64,000 bases of DNA from Candidatus Cryptobacteroides avicola. Lineage in GTDB: Bacteria; Bacteroidota; Bacteroidia; Bacteroidales; UBA932. Positions 1 through 9,143 of this stretch are shown piece after piece. Location of the stretch: positions 1-64,000 of the forward strand of contig JADILV010000021.1 of NCBI GenBank assembly GCA_017695115.1, read 5' to 3'. A program made the translations under genes and the position numbers. The stretch's first letter is position 1, and each line of letters opens with the position of its first letter. The notes under the pieces are model-generated. The model was not told the DNA's origin, ran no database searches, and saw only the letters and a program-made list of their open reading frames with translations.

Positions 1-618
1 AACGGGAATCCGACAAGAGTCAAGAGCTGGAGGGATATTGATTACAACCTCCAGTCTTCTGAAGACAGGTATAAGTGGATAGAGTATCATAAATGGTCAT
101 TCAAAGGTGCGATATACACAAAACTCGTCGGTGATCTCGTCCTTATGGCCAGGGCGCAGTTCGGTTATCTCGGATATTATAACAGGAACTGGGGCTATTC
201 TCCATTCGAGGGATTCCTCCTTGGAGGTGACGGTATGTCGGGATATAATACTTACGGTTCGGAGGTGATCTCACTGCGAGGTTATGAGAACTATTCGCTT
301 ACTCCCCAGGTCTATGCACCGTATGCCAATGGCTATGCCTATGCCGGTAATGTATATGACAAGTTCACAGTCGAGCTCAGGTATCCTGTCGTGCTGCAGC
401 CGCAGTCAACGATATTTGCCCTTGTTTTCCTGGAAGGCGGTAATGCATGGTCTGACATAAAGGATTTCAACCCGTTCCAGATAAAGAGATCCGCCGGCGT
501 CGGAGTGAGGGTGTTCCTGCCTATGATCGGACTTCTCGGAGTCGACTGGGGATATGGGTTCGATGACAGCCAGTATGGCGGAAGCCAGTTCCATTTTGTG
601 ATAGGCCAACAGTTCTAA
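1..618 (+). CDS. bamA: BamA-like outer-membrane assembly factor, C-terminal part
   Basis: The reading frame is open from base 1, so the gene starts upstream of the window; only the C-terminal part of the beta-barrel is present. BamA inserts beta-barrel proteins into the outer membrane. Visible support: alternating aromatic/hydrophobic beta-strand pattern, a loop with LRGYEN that matches the family's conserved loop-6 motif (VRGF/Y type), and a terminal phenylalanine (IGQQF) as expected for an outer-membrane barrel. An OmpH/Skp chaperone gene follows 15 bases downstream, the usual bamA-skp order. The N-terminal POTRA repeats cannot be seen. An internal ATG at 145 is not the true start. Confidence 0.88.
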   Translation, partial: NGNPTRVKSWRDIDYNLQSSEDRYKWIEYHKWSFKGAIYTKLVGDLVLMARAQFGYLGYYNRNWGYSPFEGFLLGGDGMSGYNTYGSEVISLRGYENYSLTPQVYAPYANGYAYAGNVYDKFTVELRYPVVLQPQSTIFALVFLEGGNAWSDIKDFNPFQIKRSAGVGVRVFLPMIGLLGVDWGYGFDDSQYGGSQFHFVIGQQF

Positions 619-633
619 ACATGAAAATATATA

Positions 634-1221
634 ATGAAAAATTTTAAGGATATGAAAAAATCATTTGTAATTGCAGCGGCTTTCCTTTTTATATGTGTCA
701 CCGCTTCAGCACAGGGGCCGAAATTTGCCCATGTCAATTTTAATGAACTCGTACAGCTCATGCCTGAGATGGATTCAGCGAGAGTGCAGATGGATGCTTC
801 TCAGAAAGAAATCCAGGATACATATCAGAGCATGATAGAGGAATTCAATGCCAAGTATGCCGAATACGGCGAGAAACAGGCTACATGGACTCAGTCTGTC
901 AGGGAAAGCAAGGAGCGTGAGATCCAGAGTATCCAGACCAGGATCCAGGAATTCGAGCAGTCAAGCCAGCAGGATATAGCACAGCTCCAGAATACTTTGA
1001 TGGCACCTATTTACCAGAAGGCACAGGAAGCTGTCAATACACTTGCAAAGGCTCAGGGGTTCATTTATGTTTTCGATTCATCACAGCTTCTGTATATCGA
1101 TGATACCCAGAGCACGAACCTTACCCAGAGTGCAAGGGAGGCTCTTAACATTCCGGCAGACAGGACTATGGAATCTCTGCAGGCCGAGCTTCAGGCAAGG
1201 GCACAGGCTGCGCAGCAGTAA
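634..1221 (+). CDS. OmpH/Skp family periplasmic chaperone
   Basis: Predicted periplasmic chaperone that holds unfolded outer-membrane proteins on their way to BamA. The product (195 residues) begins with a signal peptide (core FVIAAAFLFICVTASAQ) followed by the family opening FAHVNFNELVQLMPEMD, then a long glutamine/glutamate-rich helical region typical of the Skp tentacle coiled coil. It lies 15 bases after the bamA stop and is probably co-transcribed. A second ATG at 652, behind an AAGGA-like stretch, gives a more standard signal peptide and may be the real start. A strong terminator follows at 1259. Confidence 0.88.
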   Translation: MKNFKDMKKSFVIAAAFLFICVTASAQGPKFAHVNFNELVQLMPEMDSARVQMDASQKEIQDTYQSMIEEFNAKYAEYGEKQATWTQSVRESKEREIQSIQTRIQEFEQSSQQDIAQLQNTLMAPIYQKAQEAVNTLAKAQGFIYVFDSSQLLYIDDTQSTNLTQSAREALNIPADRTMESLQAELQARAQAAQQ

Positions 1222-1258
1222 TTCAAAATAGAAATATAAGGAAAGAAAGCCATTTGAG

Positions 1259-1297
1259 GAGGCCGGCTCAAAAATCAGAGCCGGCCTCTGCTTTTGC
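1259..1297 (+). terminator. Rho-independent terminator after the OmpH gene
   Basis: A perfect 11-base-pair stem (1259-1269 with 1278-1288, GAGGCCGGCTC and its complement) encloses an 8-base A-rich loop and is followed by a short T-rich stretch. It lies 38 bases after the OmpH stop and would end the bamA-ompH transcript. Confidence 0.75.
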
Positions 1298-1354
1298 ACA
1301 CCTGCAGGTTTTTTTGGCAAATATACCGAGTATACCGGTGCGTTTGGGGGTGCG

Positions 1355-1394
1355 TCAAAAAGAAAAAGGAGTTGCGAGAAATTCGTAACTCCTT
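1355..1394 (-). terminator. Rho-independent terminator after tRNA-Asn
   Basis: A 12-base-pair stem (1366-1377 with 1383-1394, one G-T pair) with a 5-base loop is followed on the minus strand by a T-rich run with one C (1355-1365). It starts 10 bases after the tRNA 3' end and fits termination of that transcript. Confidence 0.75.
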
Positions 1395-1403
1395 GATTTT
1401 TAG

Positions 1404-1480
1404 TGGCTCCTGAAGCAGGACTTGAACCTGCGACCCTCTGATTAACAGTCAGATGCTCTAACCAACTGAGCTATTCAGGA
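1404..1480 (-). tRNA. tRNA-Asn (anticodon GTT)
   Basis: The minus strand reads as a full cloverleaf: acceptor TCCTGAA pairing with TTCAGGA, D-arm with AGCTCAGTTGGTTAGAGC, anticodon loop CTGTTAA with anticodon GTT, T-arm with GGTTCAAGTCC, discriminator G and an encoded CCA (1404-1406). The genomically encoded CCA and intact stems argue for a functional gene. A terminator follows directly. Confidence 0.95.
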
Positions 1481-1605
1481 ATGTTGTGTCATCCGGTATT
1501 TTCCGAATGGGATTGCAAAGGTACATCTTTTTTCGGAAGCTGCAAATTTTTTGACGATTTTTTTGAAGTTTTTTATTGTCCGGCTGGAAATAATTGCTGA
1601 AAAAG

Positions 1606-1637
1606 TTCAGACAACTGCCCAATATATGTTAACTTTG
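1606..1637 (+). promoter_or_regulatory. Bacteroidota-type promoter for the HU-fold membrane protein
   Basis: TAACTTTG at 1630-1637 fits the -7 consensus TAnnTTTG; a weak TTC at 1606-1608 stands 21 bases upstream as -33 element. Transcription would start near 1645, which leaves a leader of about 80 bases to the ATG at 1724 and argues against the earlier ATG at 1649. Confidence 0.5.
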
Positions 1638-1723
1638 CCGGAAAATGTTTGCATGCCGTTCCGATTGGCAGTGGTTCGAAAGATCCGTCGGACGGTATTA
1701 ATGTTTTCTGTAGTTGTTCGGAT

Positions 1724-2599
1724 ATGGATATAGATCTGTTGTCGAAAATGGTGAAGGAGCTGATTCTGGACCATGACAGGGTGGCTCTTCCCGGATTGGG
1801 GGGTTTTATTGCCGAGATGGTGCCGGCATCTTTTACTGATAAAGGGTATACCATAACGCCGCCATACCGCAGGCTGTCCTTTCGTCCGGGGCAGGAGGAT
1901 GACGGTCTGCTGGTGTCTATGTATGCATCGGTAAATGAGGTGAGCACGGATGTGGCACTGGCTGCGTTGACTGACTTCGTGTGCGGAATGAAAGAGGTCC
2001 TTGAAAAGAAGAAGGCCGTGGTCTTTCCGGGATTGGGCAGGCTGCGTGCTACGCGTGAGAACAATTTCTTTTTTGTTTCGGATGAAGATCTGGATATATA
2101 TCCTGAAGGATTCGGACTCGAGCCTGTATCCCTCAAGACGCATGAAGAAACCAGGGAAGAACTTTCCACTGCTCTGGGAAGCCTGAAAAACATAATCGGC
2201 CGTGAAGAAGCGGAGGCCTCGGAGGAGGTCCAGGAGACAGACATGGACGTGCAGGATGGACAGGAAGACAAGCTGCCTGTGACAGACGCGGAAGCCGTCC
2301 CTGAAGATGAAACGGACGGGGACGATATTGAAATACAGATGCAGGAGATGGAGGAAATGCCTGTGCTGGTATCCGTAGAACCGGAAACAGGACAGGGACC
2401 GGACGTCTCTCCGGATGAAGGAAAGGTGCCGGACAAAAAGAAAATCATGCTTGCCGTCCTGTCTGTATTGGGGCTGGCCGTGCTGCTTCTGGTACTGTAT
2501 ATTGCCGTAGCGAGACTGTTTCCCGGTGTGATGGACGGACTTCTGTACAACGAGGAGGATCAGGAGATTCTCCATAATATTTCTCAATTCAAAAATTAA
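1724..2599 (+). CDS. HU-fold domain protein with one C-terminal membrane segment
   Basis: The N-terminal part (about 1-140) resembles the HU-like domain pair of Bacteroidota membrane proteins of the CCDC81-like/HU type: MDIDLLSKMVKELILDHDRV, PGLGGFIAE, then a second PGLGRLRA unit. A long acidic linker (about 140-240, rich in E/D/Q) follows, then one hydrophobic segment (IMLAVLSVLGLAVLLLVLYIAVARL) and only about 25 further residues. Many relatives end in a SPOR peptidoglycan-binding domain; none is visible here. It probably sits in the inner membrane with the HU fold in the cytoplasm. The start at 1724 is preferred over 1649 because the domain begins there and the promoter lies at 1630. The exact role is unknown. 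Confidence 0.7.
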   Translation: MDIDLLSKMVKELILDHDRVALPGLGGFIAEMVPASFTDKGYTITPPYRRLSFRPGQEDDGLLVSMYASVNEVSTDVALAALTDFVCGMKEVLEKKKAVVFPGLGRLRATRENNFFFVSDEDLDIYPEGFGLEPVSLKTHEETREELSTALGSLKNIIGREEAEASEEVQETDMDVQDGQEDKLPVTDAEAVPEDETDGDDIEIQMQEMEEMPVLVSVEPETGQGPDVSPDEGKVPDKKKIMLAVLSVLGLAVLLLVLYIAVARLFPGVMDGLLYNEEDQEILHNISQFKN

Positions 2600-2603
2600 A
2601 TGC

Positions 2604-2611
2604 TACTTTTG
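2604..2611 (+). promoter_or_regulatory. Possible -7 element for the thioesterase gene
   Basis: TACTTTTG matches TAnnTTTG and lies 44 bases before the thioesterase start. No clear TTG is found at the proper distance upstream, so the call is tentative. Confidence 0.35.
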
Positions 2612-2655
2612 CACGCCGCCCATGAAAACTGTGCGGCGGGTAAAACAGTTCCGGT

Positions 2656-3390
2656 ATGGAAAACAAATTCAGACAACACATATTGGTCCCGTGCTATGAT
2701 ACTGATGTGGCGAAGCTTCTTAAACCTGCATCTTTCATGGATATGGCACAGGAAGCCGCAAATCTCCACGCCAATATATTGGGATTCGGATATGACAACC
2801 TCATGGAGACCAGGACAGCCTGGGTGCTCTCAAGGATGCATATCCGTTTTTTGCGCCATCCCCGCTGGAGGGAAGAGGTGGATCTGACGACATGGCATAA
2901 AGGATTGGAGAGACTATTCTACCTTAGGGATTTCCAGATGACCGATACCGAGGGGAATGTATTGGTAGAAGCCACTACATCCTGGCTTGTGCTGAATATA
3001 GATACGAGGCGTCTTGTGCGGGATGCCGGGATATGCGAAGAAGGCGTATGCCGGGACAATGCCATTCCGGAGCCTTGCGACAAGGTCCAGATGCCGTCTG
3101 ACTGCCTGAAAGAACAGGTCTGTGTGCATAAGGTGTCATACTCCGATGTGGATGTGAACGGACATACGAACAACGCCATGTATCTGGTCTGGTCAATGGA
3201 CGCGGTAGGCTACGACGTCGCATCGTCCCGTCCGCTGAAAGAAATGAAAATCAACTTCAACCATGAGACAAGACCGGGCGATGAGGTAGCTATCGGCAGG
3301 GCCTGCACTGAGCAGGACGGAAACACTGTCTATTATGTAGAAGGGATTGCCGCCGGGCGTCAGGCATTCTGCGTGGAACTGGTATTTTAA
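2656..3390 (+). CDS. Acyl-ACP thioesterase (double hotdog, FatA/FatB-like)
   Basis: Predicted to hydrolyse acyl-acyl carrier protein and release free fatty acids in the cytosol. The product (244 residues) matches the bacterial FatA-like family length and shows two hotdog halves: the first with DMAQEAANLHANILGFGYDNL (long helix) and the second with YSDVDVNGHTNNAMYLVW, the segment that carries the Asp/Asn/His residues linked to catalysis in this family. No signal peptide. It is followed 27 bases later by the YidE-like transporter gene. Acyl-ACP thioesterase is well supported; chain-length preference cannot be read. Confidence 0.88.
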   Translation: MENKFRQHILVPCYDTDVAKLLKPASFMDMAQEAANLHANILGFGYDNLMETRTAWVLSRMHIRFLRHPRWREEVDLTTWHKGLERLFYLRDFQMTDTEGNVLVEATTSWLVLNIDTRRLVRDAGICEEGVCRDNAIPEPCDKVQMPSDCLKEQVCVHKVSYSDVDVNGHTNNAMYLVWSMDAVGYDVASSRPLKEMKINFNHETRPGDEVAIGRACTEQDGNTVYYVEGIAAGRQAFCVELVF

Positions 3391-3417
3391 CGAGAAAATA
3401 ACTTAAGCTTAAATAAT

Positions 3418-5106
3418 ATGAGAGATTTGTTTTTCGGTCAAGGTACAGGGCATTCCATAATGCTGCTCGCCTTTGTCATTGCGGCCGGAATCTACCTTGG
3501 AAGATTCAAGGTAAAAGGTGTTTCCCTGGGGACTACCTGGATTCTGTTTGTAGGTATTGTCCTGAGTCATTTCGGGTTCCGGGCAGATGAGAATCTGCTT
3601 CATTTCCTTAAGGAGTTCGGACTTATACTGTTTGTATTTTCTATCGGACTGCAGGTCGGTCCCGGTTTTTTCCATTCATTCAAGAAAGGCGGACTGACAC
3701 TGAATATGCTGGCATTGGGGCTTGTCTTGCTGGGTGTCATCACTACATACGTACTGCATCTTGTTACCGGAGAGAACCTCGTTACGCTTACCGGTGTCAT
3801 GTCCGGAGCCGTTACCAATACTCCTGGTCTGGGAGCTGCCCAGCAGACATTCTACGATGTGACCAGTTCCGGGTCGTTCCTCTCTGAGGTCGGGTCATCC
3901 GACATATCGGCTTCACTTGCATCGGGATATGCCGTTGCGTACCCTCTGGGTGTGCTTGGTGTAATCGCCGTGCTTATGATAGTAAAGGCTGTCTTCAAGG
4001 TCGATCTCAAGAAAGAGGAGGCCCTGCTTGACGGAGAAGAAGCCGGAATAGAAAGCGCCGTACGTGTGGCTTTCCAGGTGGAGAATCCTGCGATTTTCGG
4101 CAAGACTCTCGTCGAGATAGACAAGGAAATCACCAACAAGTTCGTAGTATCCAGGATACTCCGTGACGGAGCGGTAGAAGTGCCTCTTGCATCTACTGTC
4201 ATCAACAAGGACGACAAGGTGCTGGTGGTTACATCCCAGACTTCCGTAGATGTGGTGACGATGCTTTTCGGAAAAGTGATCGACATGCCTAAAGAGGTTT
4301 GGGACAAACTTGACACTTCCATGTCCGTAAGGAAGCTCATAATCACGAAATCTTCCCTTACAGGCAAGAAGCTCAAGGAGCTGAAGATACGTTCAACATA
4401 CGGTGTAAGTATTACCAGGGTATCGCGTTCGGGCGTGGATCTTGTCGCCAATCCGAACCTCACCCTCCAGCTCGGTGACGTCATTCTCGTCGTAGGTCCG
4501 GACAATGCTATCGACAAGGTGGCAAAGGCCGTAGGAAACTCGGAGTCAAGTCTCAGCCATCCTCATCTGATCCCTATATTCTTCGGAATCGCCCTCGGTG
4601 TACTGCTGGGCTCCATTCCTATGAAATTCCCTGGTATTCCGCAGGCCATCAAATTCGGTCTGGCAGGAGGTCCGCTCATCGTAGCCATTCTTATCGGATA
4701 CTTCGGTCCGAAACTCAAGATCACCACTTACACCACGACAAGTGCCAACATGATGCTTCGCGAGCTCGGAATATCTATTTTCCTGGCAGCCGTAGGTCTG
4801 GGAGCGGGAGAGAATTTCGTGAGCTCTATCGTGAACGGAGGTTACTGGTGGATCCTCTACGGTGCGCTTATCACCATCATCCCTACTTTCCTGATTGCAG
4901 TCATAGGAAGGCTGGTGTTCAAGCTGAACTTCTATCAGATATGCGGTCTGCTGTCCGGAAGCTGTACCAATCCTCCTGTACTTGCTTTTGCACAGAATGC
5001 GTATGGCACGGATTATACATCGGTAAGTTATGCTACCGTATACCCTCTGGCCATGTTCATGAGGGTACTTGTAGCCCAGGTGCTCATATTGATAGCAGTC
5101 GCATAA
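3418..5106 (+). CDS. YidE/AspT-family putative anion antiporter with RCK_C domains
   Basis: Polytopic inner-membrane protein of 562 residues, the usual size of the YidE/YbjL/AspT antiporter family. The two membrane halves (about 10-185 and 385-560) carry the duplicated family motifs (SIGLQVGPGFF, SGAVTNTPGLGAAQQ in the first; AVGLGAGENFV, SGSCTNPPVLAFAQN in the second). Between them are two TrkA-C-like regulatory domains (about 205-375; VEIDKEITNKFVVSRI, LGDVILVVGPDNAI). The substrate is unknown; AspT itself exchanges aspartate and alanine. The next gene begins 1 base after the stop, so translation is probably coupled to the ThrE-like pair. Confidence 0.88.
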   Translation: MRDLFFGQGTGHSIMLLAFVIAAGIYLGRFKVKGVSLGTTWILFVGIVLSHFGFRADENLLHFLKEFGLILFVFSIGLQVGPGFFHSFKKGGLTLNMLALGLVLLGVITTYVLHLVTGENLVTLTGVMSGAVTNTPGLGAAQQTFYDVTSSGSFLSEVGSSDISASLASGYAVAYPLGVLGVIAVLMIVKAVFKVDLKKEEALLDGEEAGIESAVRVAFQVENPAIFGKTLVEIDKEITNKFVVSRILRDGAVEVPLASTVINKDDKVLVVTSQTSVDVVTMLFGKVIDMPKEVWDKLDTSMSVRKLIITKSSLTGKKLKELKIRSTYGVSITRVSRSGVDLVANPNLTLQLGDVILVVGPDNAIDKVAKAVGNSESSLSHPHLIPIFFGIALGVLLGSIPMKFPGIPQAIKFGLAGGPLIVAILIGYFGPKLKITTYTTTSANMMLRELGISIFLAAVGLGAGENFVSSIVNGGYWWILYGALITIIPTFLIAVIGRLVFKLNFYQICGLLSGSCTNPPVLAFAQNAYGTDYTSVSYATVYPLAMFMRVLVAQVLILIAVA

Positions 5107-5107
5107 T

Positions 5108-5875
5108 ATGACGCAGGAATACGTAAATGACATAGCGGATTTTATATCCAGATATATTTCTCACATGCTCGGCGCGGGGGTACATACTTCCCGCGTCGTG
5201 CGTAACAGCAAGCGCATAGGAGAGGCGCTCGGAGCCGATGTGAGAATACACACTTCACAGAAAACGGCTACGCTGACTGTCTGCAGCAAGGACGGCAAGA
5301 CGATGAACACCAGAGTGCTGGACATTCCGGGATTTCCTATAAGTTTTGAGTGGAACGCGGATCTGAGCGCTCTCAGCTGGGCGGCGTATGACAATGAAAT
5401 GTCTTTGGACGCCATCCGTCACAAGTTCGATGAAATTGTCTCCAAACCTAAAATGAACCCATGGTTCGTGCTGTTTATGGTCGGACTTGCCAATGCGTCA
5501 TTCTGCCGTCTTTTCGGAGGAGACATCTGGGCCATGCTTGTAGTGTTCACCTCCACACTTGTAGGTTTCTTTACAAGACAGCATCTGACAAGAAGAGGGG
5601 TGAACCATTATATAGTATTCATCGTTTCCGCCTTTGTCGCCTCGCTGTGCGCCTCATCGGCTTTGTCCCTGGGGCTGGAGACTGCGGAGATAGCGCTGGC
5701 TACCAGCGTCCTGTACCTTGTCCCCGGCGTCCCTCTTATCAACGGCGTGATAGACATTACGGACGGGCACATCCAGATAGGCATCAGCCGTATAGTGAAC
5801 GCCCTGATGCTTATAATATGTATAGCGATAGGTATGTCGGCTACTCTCATGTTGGTTAAAGACAGTCTGTTATGA
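5108..5875 (+). CDS. ThrE-like threonine/serine exporter subunit, N-terminal family
   Basis: Related to the N-terminal half of ThrE-type amino-acid exporters (DUF1212): a cytoplasmic start with the typical IADFISRYISHMLGAGVHTSRV helix and a small soluble domain (about 25-110), then about five hydrophobic segments from residue 117 on, with the conserved LVPGVPLINGVIDITDGH near residue 200. The partner half is the next gene, overlapping by four bases (ATGA), so the transporter is split over two chains as in many Bacteroidota. Substrate threonine/serine is inferred from the family only. Confidence 0.85.
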   Translation: MTQEYVNDIADFISRYISHMLGAGVHTSRVVRNSKRIGEALGADVRIHTSQKTATLTVCSKDGKTMNTRVLDIPGFPISFEWNADLSALSWAAYDNEMSLDAIRHKFDEIVSKPKMNPWFVLFMVGLANASFCRLFGGDIWAMLVVFTSTLVGFFTRQHLTRRGVNHYIVFIVSAFVASLCASSALSLGLETAEIALATSVLYLVPGVPLINGVIDITDGHIQIGISRIVNALMLIICIAIGMSATLMLVKDSLL

Positions 5876-6369
5876 TAGCGGTAGATATTATTTCCGACGG
5901 GATTTTCGCCGCTGTGGCGGCAATGGGGTTCGGAGCCATTTCCGATCCTCCTTTGAGGGCATTCAAGTTCATCGCCCTTCTGGCTGCCGTAGGCCATGCG
6001 GCAAGGTACTGTCTTATGACGTTTCTCGGTGTGGATATAGCTTCCGCTTCGCTTGTCGCAGCCCTTATAATAGGGACCGGCAGTGTCTGGTGCGGCAAAA
6101 GGGTGTCTTGCCCGATGACCGTGCTTTATATCCCGGCACTGCTCCCGATGGTTCCCGGAACATACGCATACAAGACGGTTTTTTCTCTGATAATGTTCCT
6201 GCAGAACATCTCTTCCCCGACCCAGGGAGCGGAGTATCTCCAGTCCATGCTGTTCAACGGCTCTGTTGCCGGCAGCGTGCTGTTCATGCTGGCGGTAGGT
6301 GCCACCATTCCGGTATTCCTTCTCCGCAGCAAGGCCTATTCGATGACCAGGAACTCTAAATATCTGTAG
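5872..6369 (+). CDS. ThrE-like exporter subunit, C-terminal family (DUF3815-like)
   Basis: Small membrane protein (165 residues) with four to five hydrophobic segments and the family features GFGAISDPP near the start, GTGSVWCGKR and the segment VLYIPALLPMVPGTYAYK. It corresponds to the C-terminal half of ThrE-type exporters and overlaps its partner by four bases. The next gene starts after a single base, so all sit in one operon. Confidence 0.83.
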   Translation: MIAVDIISDGIFAAVAAMGFGAISDPPLRAFKFIALLAAVGHAARYCLMTFLGVDIASASLVAALIIGTGSVWCGKRVSCPMTVLYIPALLPMVPGTYAYKTVFSLIMFLQNISSPTQGAEYLQSMLFNGSVAGSVLFMLAVGATIPVFLLRSKAYSMTRNSKYL

Positions 6370-6370
6370 T

Positions 6371-7078
6371 ATGGAAGCATTCTGGAATTCTATAGCAGAG
6401 TACAACGCCCAGACCTGGCCATGGCAGCTGGCTTTCATTGCCGTGGCGGCTCTGTTCACTGTCCTTCTGTGGGTCCGCCCTATGACATGGGTGAAGATAG
6501 CCACGAAAGTGCTCATGGTATTCGAGTCCCTCTGGATAGCTTTCGTGTATTATATGAAATTCGGGGAAGGGCGCGAATATTCCAGCGTCATGACAATTTT
6601 CTGGTGTCTGGTCGCTGCGGCATGGATATACGACCTGGTTACGCATTATTCTTCGTTTCAGAAGTCAGGAAAATACAGGCCGTGGGGAGTGATCATGATC
6701 CTGCTGCCGCTGGTATATCCTGTAATCTCACTTCTGAGAGGCATGTCTTTCCCTCAGATGACAACACCGATGCTTCCGAGTGCCGTGGCCCTTTATATGC
6801 TCGGCATGCTTATGGCTTTCAACAGGAAAGTGAATTTCTTCGCCTTCATCTTCATAGTACACTGGGCTGTCATAGCCATATCCAAAATAGTGCTGTTCAA
6901 TATTCCGGAAGACAGTCTTCTGGCTTTTGCTTGCCTCCCGGCAATGTTCATATTCTTCAAGGAGGCGGTAGACAACAGCACCGGAGATGAGAGCAAGCCG
7001 TCCAAAACGGCTGTAAAGGCATTGATTCTGGCTGTAACGGTCCTGATCGGGGCCTGTATGGTGATTGAGTATGTTTGA
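6371..7078 (+). CDS. Seven- to eight-helix membrane protein, DUF6064-like
   Basis: Product of 235 residues with about seven hydrophobic segments, opening MEAFWNSIAEYNAQTWPWQ and containing FESLWIAFVYYMKFG and LLPLVYPVISLLRG. This pattern resembles the DUF6064 family of bacterial membrane proteins, whose role is not known. It follows the exporter pair by one base and its 3' end overlaps the start of the Nudix reading frame. No catalytic motif is visible. Assignment to DUF6064 is from memory of the family pattern. Confidence 0.65.
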   Translation: MEAFWNSIAEYNAQTWPWQLAFIAVAALFTVLLWVRPMTWVKIATKVLMVFESLWIAFVYYMKFGEGREYSSVMTIFWCLVAAAWIYDLVTHYSSFQKSGKYRPWGVIMILLPLVYPVISLLRGMSFPQMTTPMLPSAVALYMLGMLMAFNRKVNFFAFIFIVHWAVIAISKIVLFNIPEDSLLAFACLPAMFIFFKEAVDNSTGDESKPSKTAVKALILAVTVLIGACMVIEYV

Positions 7079-7664
7079 TCTTGTCTACCCTTCATATATG
7101 CCGCCGGTGCTCCCTCCGCGCCGGGCAAGCGATGTGGATGCTTCGGAACCGCAAAGGAAAACGGAGATGTTCCCTGTCGTCGAGCCTGACGGTGAAGTGG
7201 TCGCCATGGCCTCAAGAGAGTATTGCCACAGCGGAGCCAAGGTATTGCATCCTGTCGTGCATCTCCATATCATCGACCGGTACGGGAGGCTTTATCTACA
7301 GAAGAGATCGCTGAAGAAAGATATCCAGCCGGGGAAATGGGATACGGCTGTGGGCGGACATGTGGATTACGGGGAGCAGTTGCTCGAAGCCCTTTTCCGG
7401 GAAGCGTCTGAAGAGTTGGGCCTCAAGGAGTTCAACCCTGTATACCTGGGGTCGTATGTATTCGAGTCTGAAATTGAAAAAGAACTGGTCAACGTATTTG
7501 CGGCAGTGGGGTCATTCTCCCTTTCTCCGGACAAGGACGAGGTGGATGAAGGGAAGTATTGGGAAATCGGGGCTATAGAAGAGAATACAGGAAGGTCTGT
7601 ACTGACGCCTAACTTCGAACAGGAGTTCGTAAGGGTGAAAGACAGGCTGCTTGCACTGCTATGA
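7065..7664 (+). CDS. Nudix hydrolase (isopentenyl-diphosphate isomerase-like architecture)
   Basis: A complete Nudix box is visible at about residues 98-120 (G, five residues, E, seven residues, REASEELGL), so the enzyme should bind metal and hydrolyse a nucleoside- or prenyl-diphosphate-like substrate. The part before the box (MFPVVEPDGEVVAMASREYCHSG, LHPVVHLHII, LYLQKRS, QPGKWDTAVGGH) is that of YfcD/Idi-like Nudix proteins. The frame beginning at 7065 overlaps the upstream gene by 14 bases and adds 34 proline-rich residues not seen in relatives; ATG at 7167, behind AAGGAAAACGGAG, is the more likely start (165 residues). The substrate cannot be told. Confidence 0.85.
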   Translation: MSMFDLVYPSYMPPVLPPRRASDVDASEPQRKTEMFPVVEPDGEVVAMASREYCHSGAKVLHPVVHLHIIDRYGRLYLQKRSLKKDIQPGKWDTAVGGHVDYGEQLLEALFREASEELGLKEFNPVYLGSYVFESEIEKELVNVFAAVGSFSLSPDKDEVDEGKYWEIGAIEENTGRSVLTPNFEQEFVRVKDRLLALL

Positions 7665-7724
7665 CCGTTTGTGCCATGTCGTCCCGGGCGCAAGCGAAAG
7701 AAACGTATTGATAAAATTTGTACT

Positions 7725-9140
7725 ATGCCGGGAATAGAATGTTTCATTTTGCCGATGTCCTGTGAGCAGGATATGTCCGTTACGCTGGAATCGCTTGCCG
7801 GAAGCGATGCTTTTGACGGTGTGACCATCATACCCCAGGATTCTTTCGGCGCGACAGACACGCTCCGTTCGATAGCGGATGCCGTAAAATCCGAATATTT
7901 GCTGGTCTATACCAGACCTGAACCTCTTGTAATGGGATATATGGCTCTGGACAGGATAGCCGGCATCGCCGCGGACACAGGAGCCGACATGCTCTATGCC
8001 GACTATTACGATCAGGGGGAGAAACATCCTCTGATAGACTGCCAGCCGGGTGCTTTGAGGGACGATTTCGATTTCGGGCCTCTGCTTGTATTCCGGACAC
8101 GGTCGTTCAAGAGGGCTGTAGCCGGGATGGTATCCGACCGGAAATGGGGAGCCCTTTATGAACTCCGTCTGTCCATGAAGAAAATAGTCCATATCCGCGA
8201 GTTCCTTTATTCCGGTATCGAGCCGGACCGCAGAAAGTCGGGCGAAAAGATATTCGATTATGTAGATCCGAAAAACAGGCAGGTGCAGATGGAGATGGAG
8301 AGGATCTGTCTCGGGCATCTCAAACGCATCGGTGCGTATCTTGAACCGGAATTCAAGAGTGCTCTTGCCGTCGGAACGGAGCAGACGGAGAGCTATCCGG
8401 TCGAAGCTTCTGTGGTAATACCCGTGTACAACAGGGTCAGGACCATCGAGGATGCCGTAAGGAGCGCCCTTTCCCAAAAATGCGGTTTTAGTTTCAATAT
8501 TATAGTTGTGGACAACCGTTCTACCGACGGTACCACGGAACTTCTTGATGCTCTGGTGCAGGAGAGCGGAGGCAGGCTGCTGCACATAGTCCCTCGGCAG
8601 GACGGTCTGGGAATCGGAGGGTGCTGGAATCTGGCGGTATACAGCGAATACTGCGGAAAATATGCCGTCCAGCTGGACAGCGATGATGTGTACAGCGGAC
8701 CTGACACTCTTTCAAGGATAGTCTCCAAGTTCAGGGAAGAGGACTGCGCCATGGTCATCGGCTCATATCAGATGACGGATTTCGATATGAATCCTATCCC
8801 GCCGGGGATTATAGACCATAGAGAATGGACTCCTGATAACGGCAGGAACAATGCCTTGAGAATCAACGGTCTCGGCGCTCCCCGTGCATTCTGTGTGCCT
8901 GTGTTGCGCCGGACAGGAGGTTTCCCGAATACAAGTTATGGCGAGGATTATGCCGTAGGCCTCAGGATAAGCCGTGAATACAGGATAGGCCGGATATATG
9001 ATGTGCTGTACTGCTGCCGCAGGTGGGAAGGCAATTCAGATGCCGCACTAAGTCTTGAAAAGGTCAATGCCAACAATTTCTACAAGGACTGGATCCGGAC
9101 ATGCGAGCTGGAAGCCCGTCGTTCAGGCAGGGAGGGCTGA
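7725..9140 (+). CDS. Family 2 glycosyltransferase with an extra N-terminal domain
   Basis: The C-terminal half (about 228-445) is a GT-A family 2 glycosyltransferase: [20 protein letters not shown], then [12 protein letters not shown], the metal-binding QLDSDDVY near residue 317, and the acceptor-side [10 protein letters not shown] with CRRWEGNSD near the end. The first 225 residues are a separate domain that resembles a degenerate glycosyltransferase ([32 protein letters not shown]). No membrane segment or signal peptide, so it is cytosolic. GTG at 7671 would add 18 basic residues; ATG at 7725 is preferred. The HIT/SpoIID gene follows after 3 bases, so the two are almost surely co-translated. 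Acceptor and donor are unknown. Confidence 0.82.
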   Translation: MPGIECFILPMSCEQDMSVTLESLAGSDAFDGVTIIPQDSFGATDTLRSIADAVKSEYLLVYTRPEPLVMGYMALDRIAGIAADTGADMLYADYYDQGEKHPLIDCQPGALRDDFDFGPLLVFRTRSFKRAVAGMVSDRKWGALYELRLSMKKIVHIREFLYSGIEPDRRKSGEKIFDYVDPKNRQVQMEMERICLGHLKRIGAYLEPEFKSALAVGTEQTESYPVEASVVIPVYNRVRTIEDAVRSALSQKCGFSFNIIVVDNRSTDGTTELLDALVQESGGRLLHIVPRQDGLGIGGCWNLAVYSEYCGKYAVQLDSDDVYSGPDTLSRIVSKFREEDCAMVIGSYQMTDFDMNPIPPGIIDHREWTPDNGRNNALRINGLGAPRAFCVPVLRRTGGFPNTSYGEDYAVGLRISREYRIGRIYDVLYCCRRWEGNSDAALSLEKVNANNFYKDWIRTCELEARRSGREG

Positions 9141-9143
9141 TAT

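Noticed and set aside
1573..2587. Two long minus-strand frames opposite the HU-fold gene
   Set aside because: Both are Ser- or His-rich shadow translations; the plus-strand frame has domain and promoter support.
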